Assembly (NCBI GenBank): GCA_002633005.1
Contig: NMRA01000720.1
Span: 1 to 32,616, forward strand
Direction: 5' to 3'
DNA: 32,616 bases
From: Phoronis australis
Lineage: Eukaryota; Phoronida; Phoronidae
The translations under genes and the position numbers were made by a program. This document shows positions 1-10,863 of this stretch, piece by piece. How positions within the stretch are numbered: position 1 is the first letter of the stretch; each line of letters starts with the position of its first letter. The notes below the pieces were generated by a model. That model saw only the letters and a list, made by a program, of their open reading frames with translations, had not been told where the DNA came from and did no database searches.

Positions 1-930
1 TGTATTTAATGTTGTTTGACCTCTGTTGGACTGTGTGGCGGATTTTTAACTTATGAATGCTGTGATTATGAAATAAGATTTCAACATAGCTTGGGTATAA
101 TGTGCAAGCTTACATAACATATCTGCTCATCATTTGCTGTTGCGTATGCTATAGTGTAGTGTATATTAAGCTCTGTGTTAGTGATGTCATCTAAAACTGC
201 CTGCAAAGTCCTAGCATTGCTCTTGTAATCTATGTAACTTGTGGCACATGTGCGCAGCTTTGATTACTGGATATATTGCTACTATTTTTACTGATGAATT
301 GTTTCGAGTGAACTACTTTTGTGAAACGCTCCTTCGTTTAGTCATCCGAATTCTCAGTGTTGGAGGTGGTCTTTGATTGATGCATATTATACTTTTGTCA
401 ATTTTATTATATTTCTTTTGGTAATGAGGAGATATTCAATTCACAACTGCATGGTATAAAATTTGAGCTTTGTCAGACATCTAGTTCTGCCCACCTTTGC
501 AGCTTCATTTCAAGAGGTATGGAGCGTGAGAAACAGGCTAAATTATTAAAAGGAGTTCTCCGCAACTAAAACAGAATTCAACATGCTGACCTAGTATTTC
601 TAGTGTTTGTTCATACAGTTTTTATTTCATGTTGATATCAAAACATTATCTTTTAGTGAATTCCTCTGTACCAGATGGTACTTTCCTCAGGAATTGCTTA
701 AAAGATATGTTTGTCGAGCTTTGCGTTCCATGCCTCTTTAAAAAGTTTCCAATTCTCAGGTTATTACCAGGTCCTCATCTACCGTGTGTCCTAATAGAAC
801 CAAATTTTGAGCAATTGGACCTTCAATTAAAGTAAGCAAGCAGGCACGGGTGTCTCTTAATTTGCTAACAACAGCTGTGTGAGTTCATAAATGTGTCATT
901 GAAATGGCTCTATTTTTTGTAGAACGGTGA
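1..930. other. Left flank, no gene recognised
   Basis: AT-rich sequence with no convincing coding signal. One 68-codon + frame (629-835) follows an acceptor-like cttttag at about 654, but it has no recognisable motif and its length is within chance expectation. I see no repeat or RNA gene here. Confidence 0.5.
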
Positions 931-971
931 GCCGATATATTCATACACAGTCATAACAGTGGAATCTTCAA

Positions 972-3090
972 CAGCTATGTCACATATCCATCACAGAATG
1001 CCTGTAAGTTGAACACTGTACTCAGCTATGTCACATATCCATCACAGAATGCCTGTAAGTTGAACACTGTACTCAGCTATGTCACATATCCATCACAGAA
1101 TGCCTGTAAGTTGAACACTGTACTCAGCTATGTCACATATCCATCACAGAATGCCTGTAAGTTGAACACTGTACTCAGCTATGTCACATATCCATCACAG
1201 AATGCCTGTAAGTTGAACACTGTACTCAGCTATGTCACATATCCATCACAGAATGCCTGTAAGTTGAACACTGTACTCAGCTATGTCACATATCCATCAC
1301 AGAATGCCTGTAAGTTGAACACTGTACTCAGCTATGTCACATATCCATCACAGAATGCCTGTAAGTTGAACACTGTACTCAGCTATGTCACATATCCATC
1401 ACAGAATGCCTGTAAGTTGAACACTGTACTCAGCTATGTCACATATCCATCACAGAATGCCTGTAAGTTGAACACTGTACTCAGCTATGTCACATATCCA
1501 TCACAGAATGCCTGTAAGTTGAACACTGTACTCAGCTATGTCACATATCCATCACAGAATGCCTGTAAGTTGAACACTGTACTCAGCTATGTCACATATC
1601 CATCACAGAATGCCTGTAAGTTGAACACTGTACTCAGCTATGTCACATATCCATCACAGAATGCCTGTAAGTTGAACACTGTACTCAGCTATGTCACATA
1701 TCCATCACAGAATGCCTGTAAGTTGAACACTGTACTCAGCTATGTCACATATCCATCACAGAATGCCTGTAAGTTGAACACTGTACTCAGCTATGTCACA
1801 TATCCATCACAGAATGCCTGTAAGTTGAACACTGTACTCAGCTATGTCACATATCCATCACAGAATGCCTGTAAGTTGAACACTGTACTCAGCTATGTCA
1901 CATATCCATCACAGAATGCCTGTAAGTTGAACACTGTACTCAGCTATGTCACATATCCATCACAGAATGCCTGTAAGTTGAACACTGTACTCAGCTATGT
2001 CACATATCCATCACAGAATGCCTGTAAGTTGAACACTGTACTCAGCTATGTCACATATCCATCACAGAATGCCTGTAAGTTGAACACTGTACTCAGCTAT
2101 GTCACATATCCATCACAGAATGCCTGTAAGTTGAACACTGTACTCAGCTATGTCACATATCCATCACAGAATGCCTGTAAGTTGAACACTGTACTCAGCT
2201 ATGTCACATATCCATCACAGAATGCCTGTAAGTTGAACACTGTACTCAGCTATGTCACATATCCATCACAGAATGCCTGTAAGTTGAACACTGTACTCAG
2301 CTATGTCACATATCCATCACAGAATGCCTGTAAGTTGAACACTGTACTCAGCTATGTCACATATCCATCACAGAATGCCTGTAAGTTGAACACTGTACTC
2401 AGCTATGTCACATATCCATCACAGAATGCCTGTAAGTTGAACACTGTACTCAGCTATGTCACATATCCATCACAGAATGCCTGTAAGTTGAACACTGTAC
2501 TCAGCTATGTCACATATCCATCACAGAATGCCTGTAAGTTGAACACTGTACTCAGCTATGTCACATATCCATCACAGAATGCCTGTAAGTTGAACACTGT
2601 ACTCAGCTATGTCACATATCCATCACAGAATGCCTGTAAGTTGAACACTGTACTCAGCTATGTCACATATCCATCACAGAATGCCTGTAAGTTGAACACT
2701 GTACTCAGCTATGTCACATATCCATCACAGAATGCCTGTAAGTTGAACACTGTACTCAGCTATGTCACATATCCATCACAGAATGCCTGTAAGTTGAACA
2801 CTGTACTCAGCTATGTCACATATCCATCACAGAATGCCTGTAAGTTGAACACTGTACTCAGCTATGTCACATATCCATCACAGAATGCCTGTAAGTTGAA
2901 CACTGTACTCAGCTATGTCACATATCCATCACAGAATGCCTGTAAGTTGAACACTGTACTCAGCTATGTCACATATCCATCACAGAATGCCTGTAAGTTG
3001 AACAGTGTACTCAGCTATGTCACATATCCATCACAGAATGCCTGTAAGTTGAACACTGTACTCGGCTATGCAACCCATCCATCACACAGT
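972..3090 (+). repeat. 51-bp minisatellite, 41 near-identical units
   Basis: A 51-bp unit starting cagctatgtcacatatcc repeats head to tail from 972 to 3062 (41 full units). A 42nd unit (3063-3090) is degenerate (cggctatgcaaccc). By eye the only internal change is one C-to-G at 3004. Because 51 is 17 codons, one frame stays open from 931 to 3129 and would encode a repeating 17-residue peptide (NTVLSYVTYPSQNACKL), but the frame contains no ATG, so it is not credible as a stand-alone gene. Every unit carries a 3'-splice-like tccatcacag and, 7 nt later, a consensus 5' splice hexamer GTAAGT. Near-perfect identity implies very recent expansion or homogenisation. An expressed repetitive exon is possible but unsupported. 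Confidence 0.97.
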
Positions 3091-3465
3091 AAATTCTCAC
3101 CCAGTGTACCAGAAGTTCCACATAATTAGTGATAATGTCTTCACAGAACAGTTGACAACACTACACCACTTATCAGTTGTCAAAGGCTCAATTACCTCCA
3201 GAAGTATATGCCATGAAATTACTACCAGTGTATTGGATTGTGCCAGCTGTTCATTACAAAACTTGAACAATGAAGTAAAGTTTTATTTGAATTGATCAAC
3301 TTAAAACTGTCCCGACAGTAACTTACAAAGTTTTATACCTTAGGATCAATATTGAAATGACTTTTTCACTCTCCATCATCCGCAATGTTTATGTTTTGAA
3401 AAAACACTATAAGAGCATTATTAAGTTACATAGTTCCAAATGAACTGCATAGCTGTAAATCTGGT

Positions 3466-3663
3466 GTGTGTGCTATTTGTCAGGCCATCTTGGAGTCACC
3501 AGATGAAGTGCGCGATTGGTTGGATTGTGGTCATGTGCCCGCCAAACAAGCTCTTCAATTGATTCACTCATCTACAGACATCTGCTGCCACCCAGTGTCA
3601 ACTGAAGTGAACAACTCTAGAAATAACTCTGCAAACAACATAGTCCCTGTAACTATAAAGTAA
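3466..3663 (+). pseudogene. RING-like cysteine fragment, unassigned
   Basis: An open frame of 65 codons begins MCAICQAILESPDEV and continues to DCGHVPA, a CxxC...CxH spacing like the first half of a RING/RING-H2 zinc-binding domain. The rest of a RING (the later Cys/His pairs) is not recognisable; the tail is Asn/Ser-rich (NNSRNNSANN). It sits about 375 bp after the minisatellite. It could be an exon of an E3-ligase-like gene, a decayed copy, or chance. No clear splice donor follows before the stop at 3661-3663. I would not name a gene from this. Confidence 0.25.
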
Positions 3664-3824
3664 GTGTTACGGGTGTGACTGTCACTTCTGTAGTAATTTC
3701 CACAGCAGGTCTGTCCAATTTTCTAGATTGTAAAGATGCCTTTGAGCGAAAGTTGTAAATTAACGATTGAAACCCATTTCAAGGAGAAAGGGTCGGGAGG
3801 AAGAATAATTACAATGGAGTTCTA

Positions 3825-4508
3825 AGGAAAAGGGTCGTGCCACTGTAAATAGACTTGTTGCTAAAATACTAAACGCAGGGTCTGCTGCGCTTAAAAGTAG
3901 CAGTCAAAAGAAAACAGTGAACGTGATTCAGTCTCATGAGGACAATCGGGGGGAATCACTAATCTCTGTGAGAAGTAGCGAGCGATTTACTTGCTATCAA
4001 GTCTTCTGCACCAAGAATGGAAAAAAACAGGAGCTAAAACTCTTCAACAGAATGTGGGTATCACGGAGATATCAAAATGTTAGAAGGAAATTAAAAAAAA
4101 ACTCGATACCGCTACTTGCCTGACCGCTATTAAGCCACTGATGTGAAGGGAATCATTTTCACTGATAAAAAAGACTTTACGCTAGAAATCGCTAAATCTT
4201 GCCAAAACAATCGTGTGTTTGGGAAACAAAAACAAGAAATTCTCAACTCCATCATGAGACTTCAAGTTAACAGTCAACGCTCCCCGCTGTTATTGGATGA
4301 AAATATTCTCCCGGATTGCAGGAGACTACAACAATTACATGATTACATGATGACAATTACAAGATGGGGCTCCTTCACACACGAGCAAGACAACCCAGGC
4401 TCATCAAAATTTATCAGGATGGATGAGCCGCCTTTGCTTAGTCATGACTGCAATCCAATGGACTATGTCAAATGGGACTCTCTGCAAGAGACACTTTACT
4501 GGGAATGA
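3825..4508 (+). pseudogene. Decayed ORF pair, unknown origin
   Basis: Two open + frames lie end to end: roughly 3825-4123 (Lys/Arg-rich, containing RSSERFTCYQVFC) and 4143-4508 (121 codons, ending near WDSLQETLYWE). They are separated by a stop and a frame change, as in a broken coding sequence. Composition is protein-like (charged, mixed hydrophobic residues, no low complexity), but I recognise no family. Possible sources are a decayed host gene or the ORF of an old mobile element. Another short Cys-containing frame (3466-3663) lies just upstream and could be part of the same relic. Confidence 0.3.
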
Positions 4509-5106
4509 GAGGCAAATTGTCTGAGCAGGAGTTAAAGACGGGATAATTATGTTATGGGAGGAAATACCGATGATTAGGAAATATGAAAAAGCATTTCTGG
4601 TTGTTAGAAATGGCTTCATATAGTCGTGGAGGAAGATGGGAGCCACATTTAGCCTCGACTTAAATTAGCAAGCTTCTCTTTTGATATTTATTTTTTTTAC
4701 CTGATGTTTTAATTTGACACTACTCTCACAACTGGACACAGATCTCTTTTATATTTTGCACATTTGTTGATGATATTCTACAATTCATCTGTAAGCGATT
4801 TGAAAAAATTTGGTGTAACCGTTGCTGAAAAATTACTTGTCAAAAAGTGGCTCATTTTTGGGGCATTTAATATGTAAACATGTAAGGTAATGGTTGCCAT
4901 CCAGTTGCTGTATTATGACTATGAGATACCAACTGACCTAGTTAAGCTTGAAAATGTTGACCTCCTGAATTAAAGATTATCTATCTAATTTTGCCATAGT
5001 TTGCTGCTCAAGGCAACAGGATCGACATTTAATCGTGGTTAATATTGGGAAGACTGTATGCCTGGCATAAGTCTCCGAGTTCAGCTTCAGATCTCACTGT
5101 TTTTCA

Positions 5107-5396
5107 GAAAACCACAAGAGAGCGCTAGTGGTAAGTTTATGAAGGCATGGATGTCAAAAGGAAACAAAGAGGTCAAAGATAAAATCAATTCTTCACTTCC
5201 TGTGCATGACAAAAATGACAACATTGATAAGCTTGTTTCGATTGAAACTGTAAAAACGTCACTGGGAAAGTCAGCAATCAATTCTAAGAAGGGTGATCAA
5301 CCCAAATGTGGGCCTCTTGATATGTGGGTCAAAAGGTCACCAGTGAAGACGAAAGCTGAAAGTGAAGACATAAAAGAGAAAAAGGTGAAAATATAG
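5107..5396 (+). CDS. Possible terminal exon of a Lys-rich nuclear-type protein
   Basis: The frame opens after a good acceptor (tgtttttcag ending at about 5106) and runs to a TAG at 5394-5396. It encodes about 95 residues rich in Lys and Ser, with SGKFMKAWMSKGNKE near the start, GPLDMWVKRSP about 30 residues from the end, and a very basic tail (KEKKVKI). The polypyrimidine/AG start, sustained frame and terminal stop fit the last exon of a gene whose earlier exons would lie upstream, perhaps with the 3.4-4.5 kb fragments. A possible internal donor (gtggtaagt) follows at about 5129. An ATTAAA-like signal occurs near 5611. I do not recognise the family; a fossil remains possible. Confidence 0.35.
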
Positions 5397-5855
5397 GTCA
5401 CAGTAGTGCATGGCTTTGCTGGGTACTTGTAATCATTAGTTGAATGACAGGCCTGCCAACGTTGATATGAAGTAGCAGTGTATTGATATATTTATGGTAT
5501 TGCCATTAGATATTGAAGTCAATAGCAGGGCTCAGGTAGCATGTTATCACTATATAGCCTTATGATGAGATGTAAGCTTGTAATGAACCTTTTGTACCAC
5601 TCCTCTCATCAATTAAAACTATACTAAACCCAGTTTTTACCTAGTGATAGATATTAAAAATAACATTCCTGCCCAATTTCATCAAACAATCTTGTAAACC
5701 TTGGCTACCCTCAAGAGTTTGGAGCAGGATTTGAAAGATCCTTAACATGTCTAGTAATTGACCCAGGATTTTGAGTGACAGCTTAATTGACCAATCAGAA
5801 CGCAGCATTCTTGACACACTTTTATTTCCAAACTGCCATTTTACTGGAATAACAA

Positions 5856-6003
5856 CAGCCTCCCGTTCAGTAACGCTAGGACCTCGCTAAAAAGCAAGAC
5901 TTCGCGAGATTACGTGAGAAATTGCCATGTATTTCAAATGAGAACACGTGACTTTGACTAGGTTTTAGCTAGGTCCTAGCGTAGGTCCTAGCGTCTACTG
6001 AAC
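5856..6003. mobile_element. Short MITE-like element with about 20-bp inverted termini
   Basis: The left arm gttcagtaacgctaggacct (5865-5884) is matched by its reverse complement at 5983-6003, with one extra base in the right arm. Part of the right arm (taggtcctagcg) is also duplicated just inside, at 5970-5981. The interior has no ORF. A related left portion (cagcctcccgt.cagtaacg, then cttcgcga and attacgtgaga) recurs at 10864-10917, so this is a dispersed family. A non-autonomous DNA element (MITE) is the simplest reading; the superfamily cannot be told. Confidence 0.5.
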
Positions 6004-6009
6004 ACAAGC

Positions 6010-7400
6010 CAGGTTGCCCAGTAAAACTTATTGTTTATTAGTCGACATTACATAAGGGGGCGGAGCTTGTGATAGGTCAATTGGGCAAGCCTGTGCCATG
6101 CTTTAGGCAAGTTAGACAGCAAGTGTAGGGAAAGACCACTCACCAAGAAGCAAAATATCTCAGTCTTTGAGACTGAGAGTAACTATGTGTTTTAATGTTA
6201 TCATATGTCTTTTTTATTACTTTGGACTGGAGGGACACCAGTGATATGATAGCAGGAAAGAACAAGGATTGGTTGAAATGAAAAGGTCATTTTTGTATTG
6301 TTTTGAAATGTTTGCAGATAAAAAGCCTTGTACATTGTATTTACTTGGTGTTTTCGTATTAAGAATATGGAGTAGCTTATCCACAATTCTCTTTGATTAG
6401 CCATGTATCTATACAAAACCACACATTTTAACATGGTAAAAGTTTATTTTTTCTGAAAGTAGAAAGCTGGTAGAATTTGACTTTTGCCTTTTTATCAATT
6501 TGTGACTTGGTGACTTCCATGGAAAGTAACTTGCAGGGCTTGGAATTTTCATCTTTTTTGGTTTTGACTTGCTTTTATTTGATTTCCAGTTTTCTCTTTT
6601 TTCATCTTTGTTCATCATTATTTTGACTTTGTACATGCAAAAACGTTTTATTACACTTTAATTTTACAACACACAATGTATTGCTATCACACAACCCTGT
6701 TTATTTGTGTAACGATTCGTCACCTGGAAATTGTGCCAACCTTTCAGGACAGTGACAACTGCATAAAAAGCTGCATAAAAAGCTGAAAATCCCCTATCTT
6801 GCATTTCGAAAAACCAATATTAACACAACTTTGATATGTCATTACCTCTGTATGCTCCTCACTCACATGGGAACATTTGTATCAAACATTACTGTATGCC
6901 ACCATGTTTCAGTCCAGTTGTTAAATGTTATCAACTGTATTTAGGAATGTCGACAACCTGCAAAAGACGCATATGCATATGTTACCTCACTCAGTCTAAC
7001 ATGGTTGCTTTTCAAACAGCGAATGCTGGGCAGTGGTTTGTAAGATATTGTGACAATGCAAGTGGTATGGACAGTACTAATTCACTGGGCCACTTTTGTC
7101 TGTATATCATAAAGTCTTAACATACATTTACGTATTGTTATGTGGGTCTGTAGCAGAGAAAGGCAAAAATATCGTAGGCCAGAAAAGTCTAATCATCTCT
7201 ATTAGAACATTCAAACTTGTCAACAAAACCTCAGAAAGTTCTGATTGTCATCAATATTTAGACCTGATGACATCACACAGCATACCAATGAAAAACTAAT
7301 ATTCATTAAATTGCGCGTTAAAAATTAAATTAGTATTTCCACTTTATTTGCCAAAATAACACTTTTACTCAACAAGTGTTATCTGAACTTCTTTCTTAAT
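6010..7400. other. No gene recognised
   Basis: AT-rich sequence with only short frames of about 65-95 codons (for example 6836-7120 +) that lack motifs or splice context. A small 12-bp duplication (ctgcataaaaag) occurs near 6760-6783. Nothing further is supported. Confidence 0.5.
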
Positions 7401-7488
7401 CAGATAAAAAGGGATTATTGATCCCTGTTTAAGGCCATGCTGTTCAGATAAAAAGGGATTATTGATCCCTGTTTAAGGCCATGCTGTT
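7401..7488 (+). repeat. 44-bp perfect tandem duplication
   Basis: The 44-bp segment beginning cagataaaaagggattattg occurs at 7401-7444 and again, identically, at 7445-7488. It lies immediately upstream of the rearranged Penelope-like element and is a recent local duplication. Confidence 0.95.
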
Positions 7489-7580
7489 AACGATTGACGA
7501 TGTCATAAGCGCGATATTTATGAAAAACACTTCCACCAATTTCGAGCAAATTGCGAGCTCTGAGCACTGGCGTATACAGG

Positions 7581-7592
7581 GGGGGGGGGGGN
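7581..7592. repeat. Poly-G run with ambiguous base
   Basis: At least 11 consecutive Gs are followed by an N at 7592, exactly at the left edge of the Penelope-like fragment. Homopolymer length and the join here are probably unreliable in the assembly. Confidence 0.9.
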
Positions 7593-7725
7593 CTATTAGT
7601 AGTATTGCCTTTAGTTTTAGTTCTTAAAGAATCATTTCGTGTAATTGAGCGGACTTTGTCAAACTGTTTGTGTATAAGATGTAAGGGGAAATGACGATGA
7701 ATTAGATAGTACTTGAGTTCTTTAA
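7593..7725 (-). mobile_element. Penelope-like element, inverted thumb/linker block
   Basis: On the - strand this block encodes ELKYYLIHRHFPLHLIHK and then a K/R-rich stretch ending TKTKGNTTN. The same peptide, with few changes, is encoded by the intact-order PLE at 15958-16083 (- strand), where it lies between reverse transcriptase and endonuclease. Here the block is on the - strand while the endonuclease part that follows (7726 onward) is on the + strand, so the fragment is inverted relative to its neighbour. The breakpoint lies near 7720-7730. Left of the block is a poly-G run, not PLE sequence, so the copy is also 5'-truncated. Confidence 0.8.
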
Positions 7726-8505
7726 CTATGTTCAATCCATGTTTAAACGGATTTAGCCACGTCTTCAAAAACATCTTTCTACGCTGCATATTTCCCCTCA
7801 AATGAAAAACCTATTTCCTCATTCACCTATAATTTCTTGGAGAAAATGTAAAATTCTAAAAAATTATTTAGTTAAAGCTAATATCGACAATATACACCAA
7901 ACTGACAAACCTATTGGCAACACACAATGTAACAAAACTAGGTGTAAAATGTGTAACTTCATCAACGATAACACTTTTTTCCAGTCTTCCCAAGCCAATG
8001 AAAACTTTGAAATAAAACATTATTCTAATTGCACCACCAACAATATTATTTACCTTATAACTTGTAAAAAATGTTCTAACTCAACATAATCTACAAACTC
8101 GGTTTCGTAATCATAGATTTAACATAATACATAAAAACATTTATGATACTATATAGGTAATCATTTCAATTCCAAAAACCATAATATTCAAGATCTTTCT
8201 GTACAAATAATAGAAAAACTCCAGCATCCCAGTACCCCTCACAGACTTAAAAGAGAACAATATTGGATAGACAAACTTAACACAATAGAACCTCATGGAT
8301 TGAACATAAAAACTTCTTAAAATATGTCATTGAATTTTTTACGCAAAAATGTATCATTTTCATTACACCATATCTTATATGTCAATTGTCATTTTGTGTT
8401 TGATTTTACTTTATTTCTGTTTTTGTTGACAAAGGAAGTTATTACATCCGAAAATTTCAAATTTCAGTTGATCCATTCTTGTTGTGTTACTTACCGATTT
8501 AGATT
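7726..8505 (+). mobile_element. Penelope-like element 3' part: GIY-YIG endonuclease and 3' end
   Basis: The frame 7802-8089 shows the Cys/His segment typical of PLE endonucleases (CNKTRCKMCNFI, then an H plus NCTTNN) followed by NIIYLITCKKC, the equivalent of the GIY strand. The frame then breaks and resumes at about 8086 as HNLQTRFRNHRFNI, with HFNSKNHNIQDLSVQII and REQYWIDKLNTIEPHGLN further on, the usual C-terminal half of the nuclease. The second catalytic strand (YIG/YVG) is missing at the break. The end near 8505 is set by loss of similarity to the other PLE ends in the window. The element is dead; protein identity is from family knowledge. Confidence 0.85.
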
Positions 8506-9376
8506 CAAGAGTCACGATTGGCAGTGATTGGAACTGACCTCGTTTGCAAACAATGCAATCAATGTCTTAAGAACTATTCATCTTTTGTACACATTTTTAG
8601 AAATGGTTACTATAGGGACGCATTAAAATAGGTTATGAATGCCAGTTCCACGTTATTAGCAGACATTCAGAGAAGTAAAGACGTGGTTTTGCAATAGTGA
8701 ACGTTGGGAGAAATGCTAGTATCTAACTTTGGAAATCTCTTCCATCAAGTTTTTCGCTCGTATGAAGTCTGCGAGGTTGTGCACCATTGACAATAATATA
8801 CAAGAGANAACAATATTGGATAGACAAACTTAACACAATAGAACCTCATGGATTGAACATAAAAACTTCTTAAAATATGTCATTGAATTTTTTACGCAAA
8901 AATGTATCATTTTCATTACACCATATCTTATATGTCAATTGTCATTTTGTGTTTGATTTTACTTTATTTCTGTTTTTGTTAACAAAGGAAGTTATTACAT
9001 CCGAAAATTTCAAATTTCAGTTGATCCATTCTTGTTGTGTTAGTTACCGATTTAGATTCAAGAGTCACGATTGGCAGTGATTGGAACTGACCTCGTTTGC
9101 AAACAATGCAATCAATGTCTTAAGAACTATTCATCTTTTGTGCACATTTTTAGAAATGGTTACTATAGGGCCGCATTAAAATAGGTTATGAATGCCAGTT
9201 CCACGTTATTAGCAGACATTCAGAGAAGTAAATTTTCGGACTTGTGAAGACGTGGTTTTGCAATAGTGAACGTTGGGAGAAATGCTAGTATCTAACTTTG
9301 GAAATCTCTTCCATCAAGTTTTTCGCTCGTATGAAGTCTGCGAGGTTGTGCACCATTGACAATAATATACAAGAGA
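8256..9376 (+). repeat. About 560-bp tandem duplication of PLE 3' end and flank
   Basis: Segment 8256-8807 repeats at 8809-9376. The copies differ by a handful of substitutions (for example gttgac/gttaac and gttact/gttagt) and by 16 bp present only in the second copy (about 9232-9247). Each copy contains the PLE 3' end plus about 300 bp of flanking sequence. The join carries an N at 8808 beside a shared agaga, so this is either a microhomology-mediated duplication or a misjoined pair of alleles. Confidence 0.95.
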
Positions 9377-9379
9377 TTT

Positions 9380-9990
9380 TTTTCTTCGTTGACCAAATAT
9401 TTTTATTAAGTCTTATCCTTCTTTTATCGAATGATGTGATTAACTTGCTAGTAGGCAGGCTTTCTCAGTGCAAGAAAACGCTGTGGTTAAGTGTGTGCTT
9501 TTTGAGCAACGACAGAGGACTGCCTATTCAAGATACATGTATATGTGAGTATACTGCATTTAGAAAATGGAAACGCACACATCGCACACATGTCAACCCA
9601 CCAATTCACAACCAAAGCGTGCACTGGATGAAGAACATATTCAACGATCACCTGCAATTCGAAAATGAAGAAGCCTGCACATCACGTCATGCTGGCAACT
9701 ATACCGAAAAATCAAACACAGTGTAACGAACCTTTTCTTTTGCTGTTTTATTGGTTGAACGATTTTAAGCTATTCACACATTATGCCTACTTTTGAAGGA
9801 CTTTCGCTAGTATATTAAGTAACAGCAGGAAGAGATCTTCCTGGTAATAGGCATTTAGTCCTATAGGCTCGTGTTGCCCCACATGGAACAGTCACCATCA
9901 CGCGCGTTCAATGTCGTAGTCAAAGGCATATGATAAATAGTAAAGAACCTTTAATCGTCGTGTGCACGAACCTGTAATCTAGTACTCAAA
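9380..9990. other. No gene recognised
   Basis: A + frame stays open to 9726 (142 codons from an internal ATG at 9298), but its first part overlaps the PLE flank duplication. The tail (around FRKWKRTHRTHVNPPIHNQ) matches no family I know. No splice structure is evident. Confidence 0.4.
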
Positions 9991-9997
9991 TACATAG

Positions 9998-10172
9998 CCA
10001 CTGGGCAGTGCTGTAGTGGGGCGTAGGCGCACGTAGGCACAGCCAACCACCTTTCGGCATTTGAACGTAGCGTCTAGGTACCGTAATTTACCTTCAGTGC
10101 TCAATGTGATGCGATGGGCTTTGGGCGCCTACTTACATGTACATCTAATTTTACCTCTACAGCACTGCCACT
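9998..10172. mobile_element. MITE-like element with imperfect inverted termini
   Basis: GGCAGTGCTGTAG at 10004-10016 is exactly reverse-complemented at 10157-10169. Just inside, GTAGGCGC (10023-10030) is matched by GCGCCTAC (10125-10132). The roughly 175-bp unit has no ORF. The interrupted termini suggest an aged non-autonomous DNA element. It lies about 460 bp upstream of the start codon of the IgSF gene. Confidence 0.5.
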
Positions 10173-10535
10173 GACTTGGCGAAGTTGGTCGGGCACGGCC
10201 CGGTAAGTGAATACGTAACGCGCTTTGATTCAGACTGAAATTACTAGCTCTTTATCGACATNAAAGTGGCGGTGTTGTTCAGTAACAGGTTTCTTCCAAA
10301 TTTAAAAAATAGAAATGATAATTGATAAAGTGAAAACGCATTTGCCAAATGATCGTTTGAATACGGCGTGCAGTAAAACCAGTGGTGCACAATGTACGGT
10401 CACAGTGGAAAGATGCATACTGTACGCCTGTATGGTTTCAAGAATGTTGAAAAATAGTCCCAGTTCTTTAATATTCCGTTAGGAATGACGGAAGTCAAAT
10501 TTGGCGGTAAAATGTTTCTGAGGCTTAACTATTGA

Positions 10536-10545
10536 AAATATATAC
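10536..10545 (+). promoter_or_regulatory. Possible TATA-like element of IgSF gene
   Basis: AAATATATAC lies about 90 bp upstream of the ATG at 10632, a plausible distance for a core promoter with a short leader. The local sequence is AT-rich, so chance occurrence is likely. Confidence 0.2.
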
Positions 10546-10631
10546 TGCAAACTGCATCGAATGCTCCGCGTGTATCGTTTATATTTCGTATCGTCTGCGT
10601 TCGCGTTATCGCAATTGCAGAAATAAAACTA

Positions 10632-10683
10632 ATGGACCTGCAAACGGTGGCGATTGCTTTTTGGATCTTTCTCCCAGTAAAAG
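10632..10683 (+). CDS. IgSF exon 1: signal peptide
   Basis: ATG at 10632 opens MDLQTVAIAFWIFLPVK, 17 codons plus one base (phase 1), ending at the donor G|GTAATG (10684). The short charged start and hydrophobic core VAIAFWIFLPV fit a cleavable signal peptide that directs the product to the secretory pathway. The phase matches the acceptor at 11986, the join giving ...PVKGGIIF, with cleavage likely near the Gly pair. This ATG is chosen because the same frame is the only one giving a signal peptide in phase with the Ig exons. Reading through into the intron gives a 91-codon frame that is not meaningful. Confidence 0.8.
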
Positions 10684-10863
10684 GTAATGTAAAGGCTCTT
10701 ACCTACGTGTATAAGATATGCCGATTTAAGGTTATCGGATACCTTTGCTACCGGCACAACAGTTTTATGTCTCGTATTTTTATTGCACGCAATTGGCCTG
10801 CAGTAGGCCTAAGTCACGAAGGCCGGAGACGAGTAGGCTTTGGCCTGTGCTTAACATTGCATT

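Noticed and set aside
972-3090. CRISPR-like array
   Set aside because: Units are contiguous with no unique spacers, and the DNA is clearly eukaryotic.
931-3129. A 700-codon open frame as a repetitive protein gene
   Set aside because: No ATG in the frame; it is open only because the 51-bp unit is divisible by three and lacks stops.
7487-7801. A 104-codon - strand gene
   Set aside because: Only its middle part (7593-7725) is PLE peptide; the rest reads across an inversion breakpoint, a poly-G run and an N.
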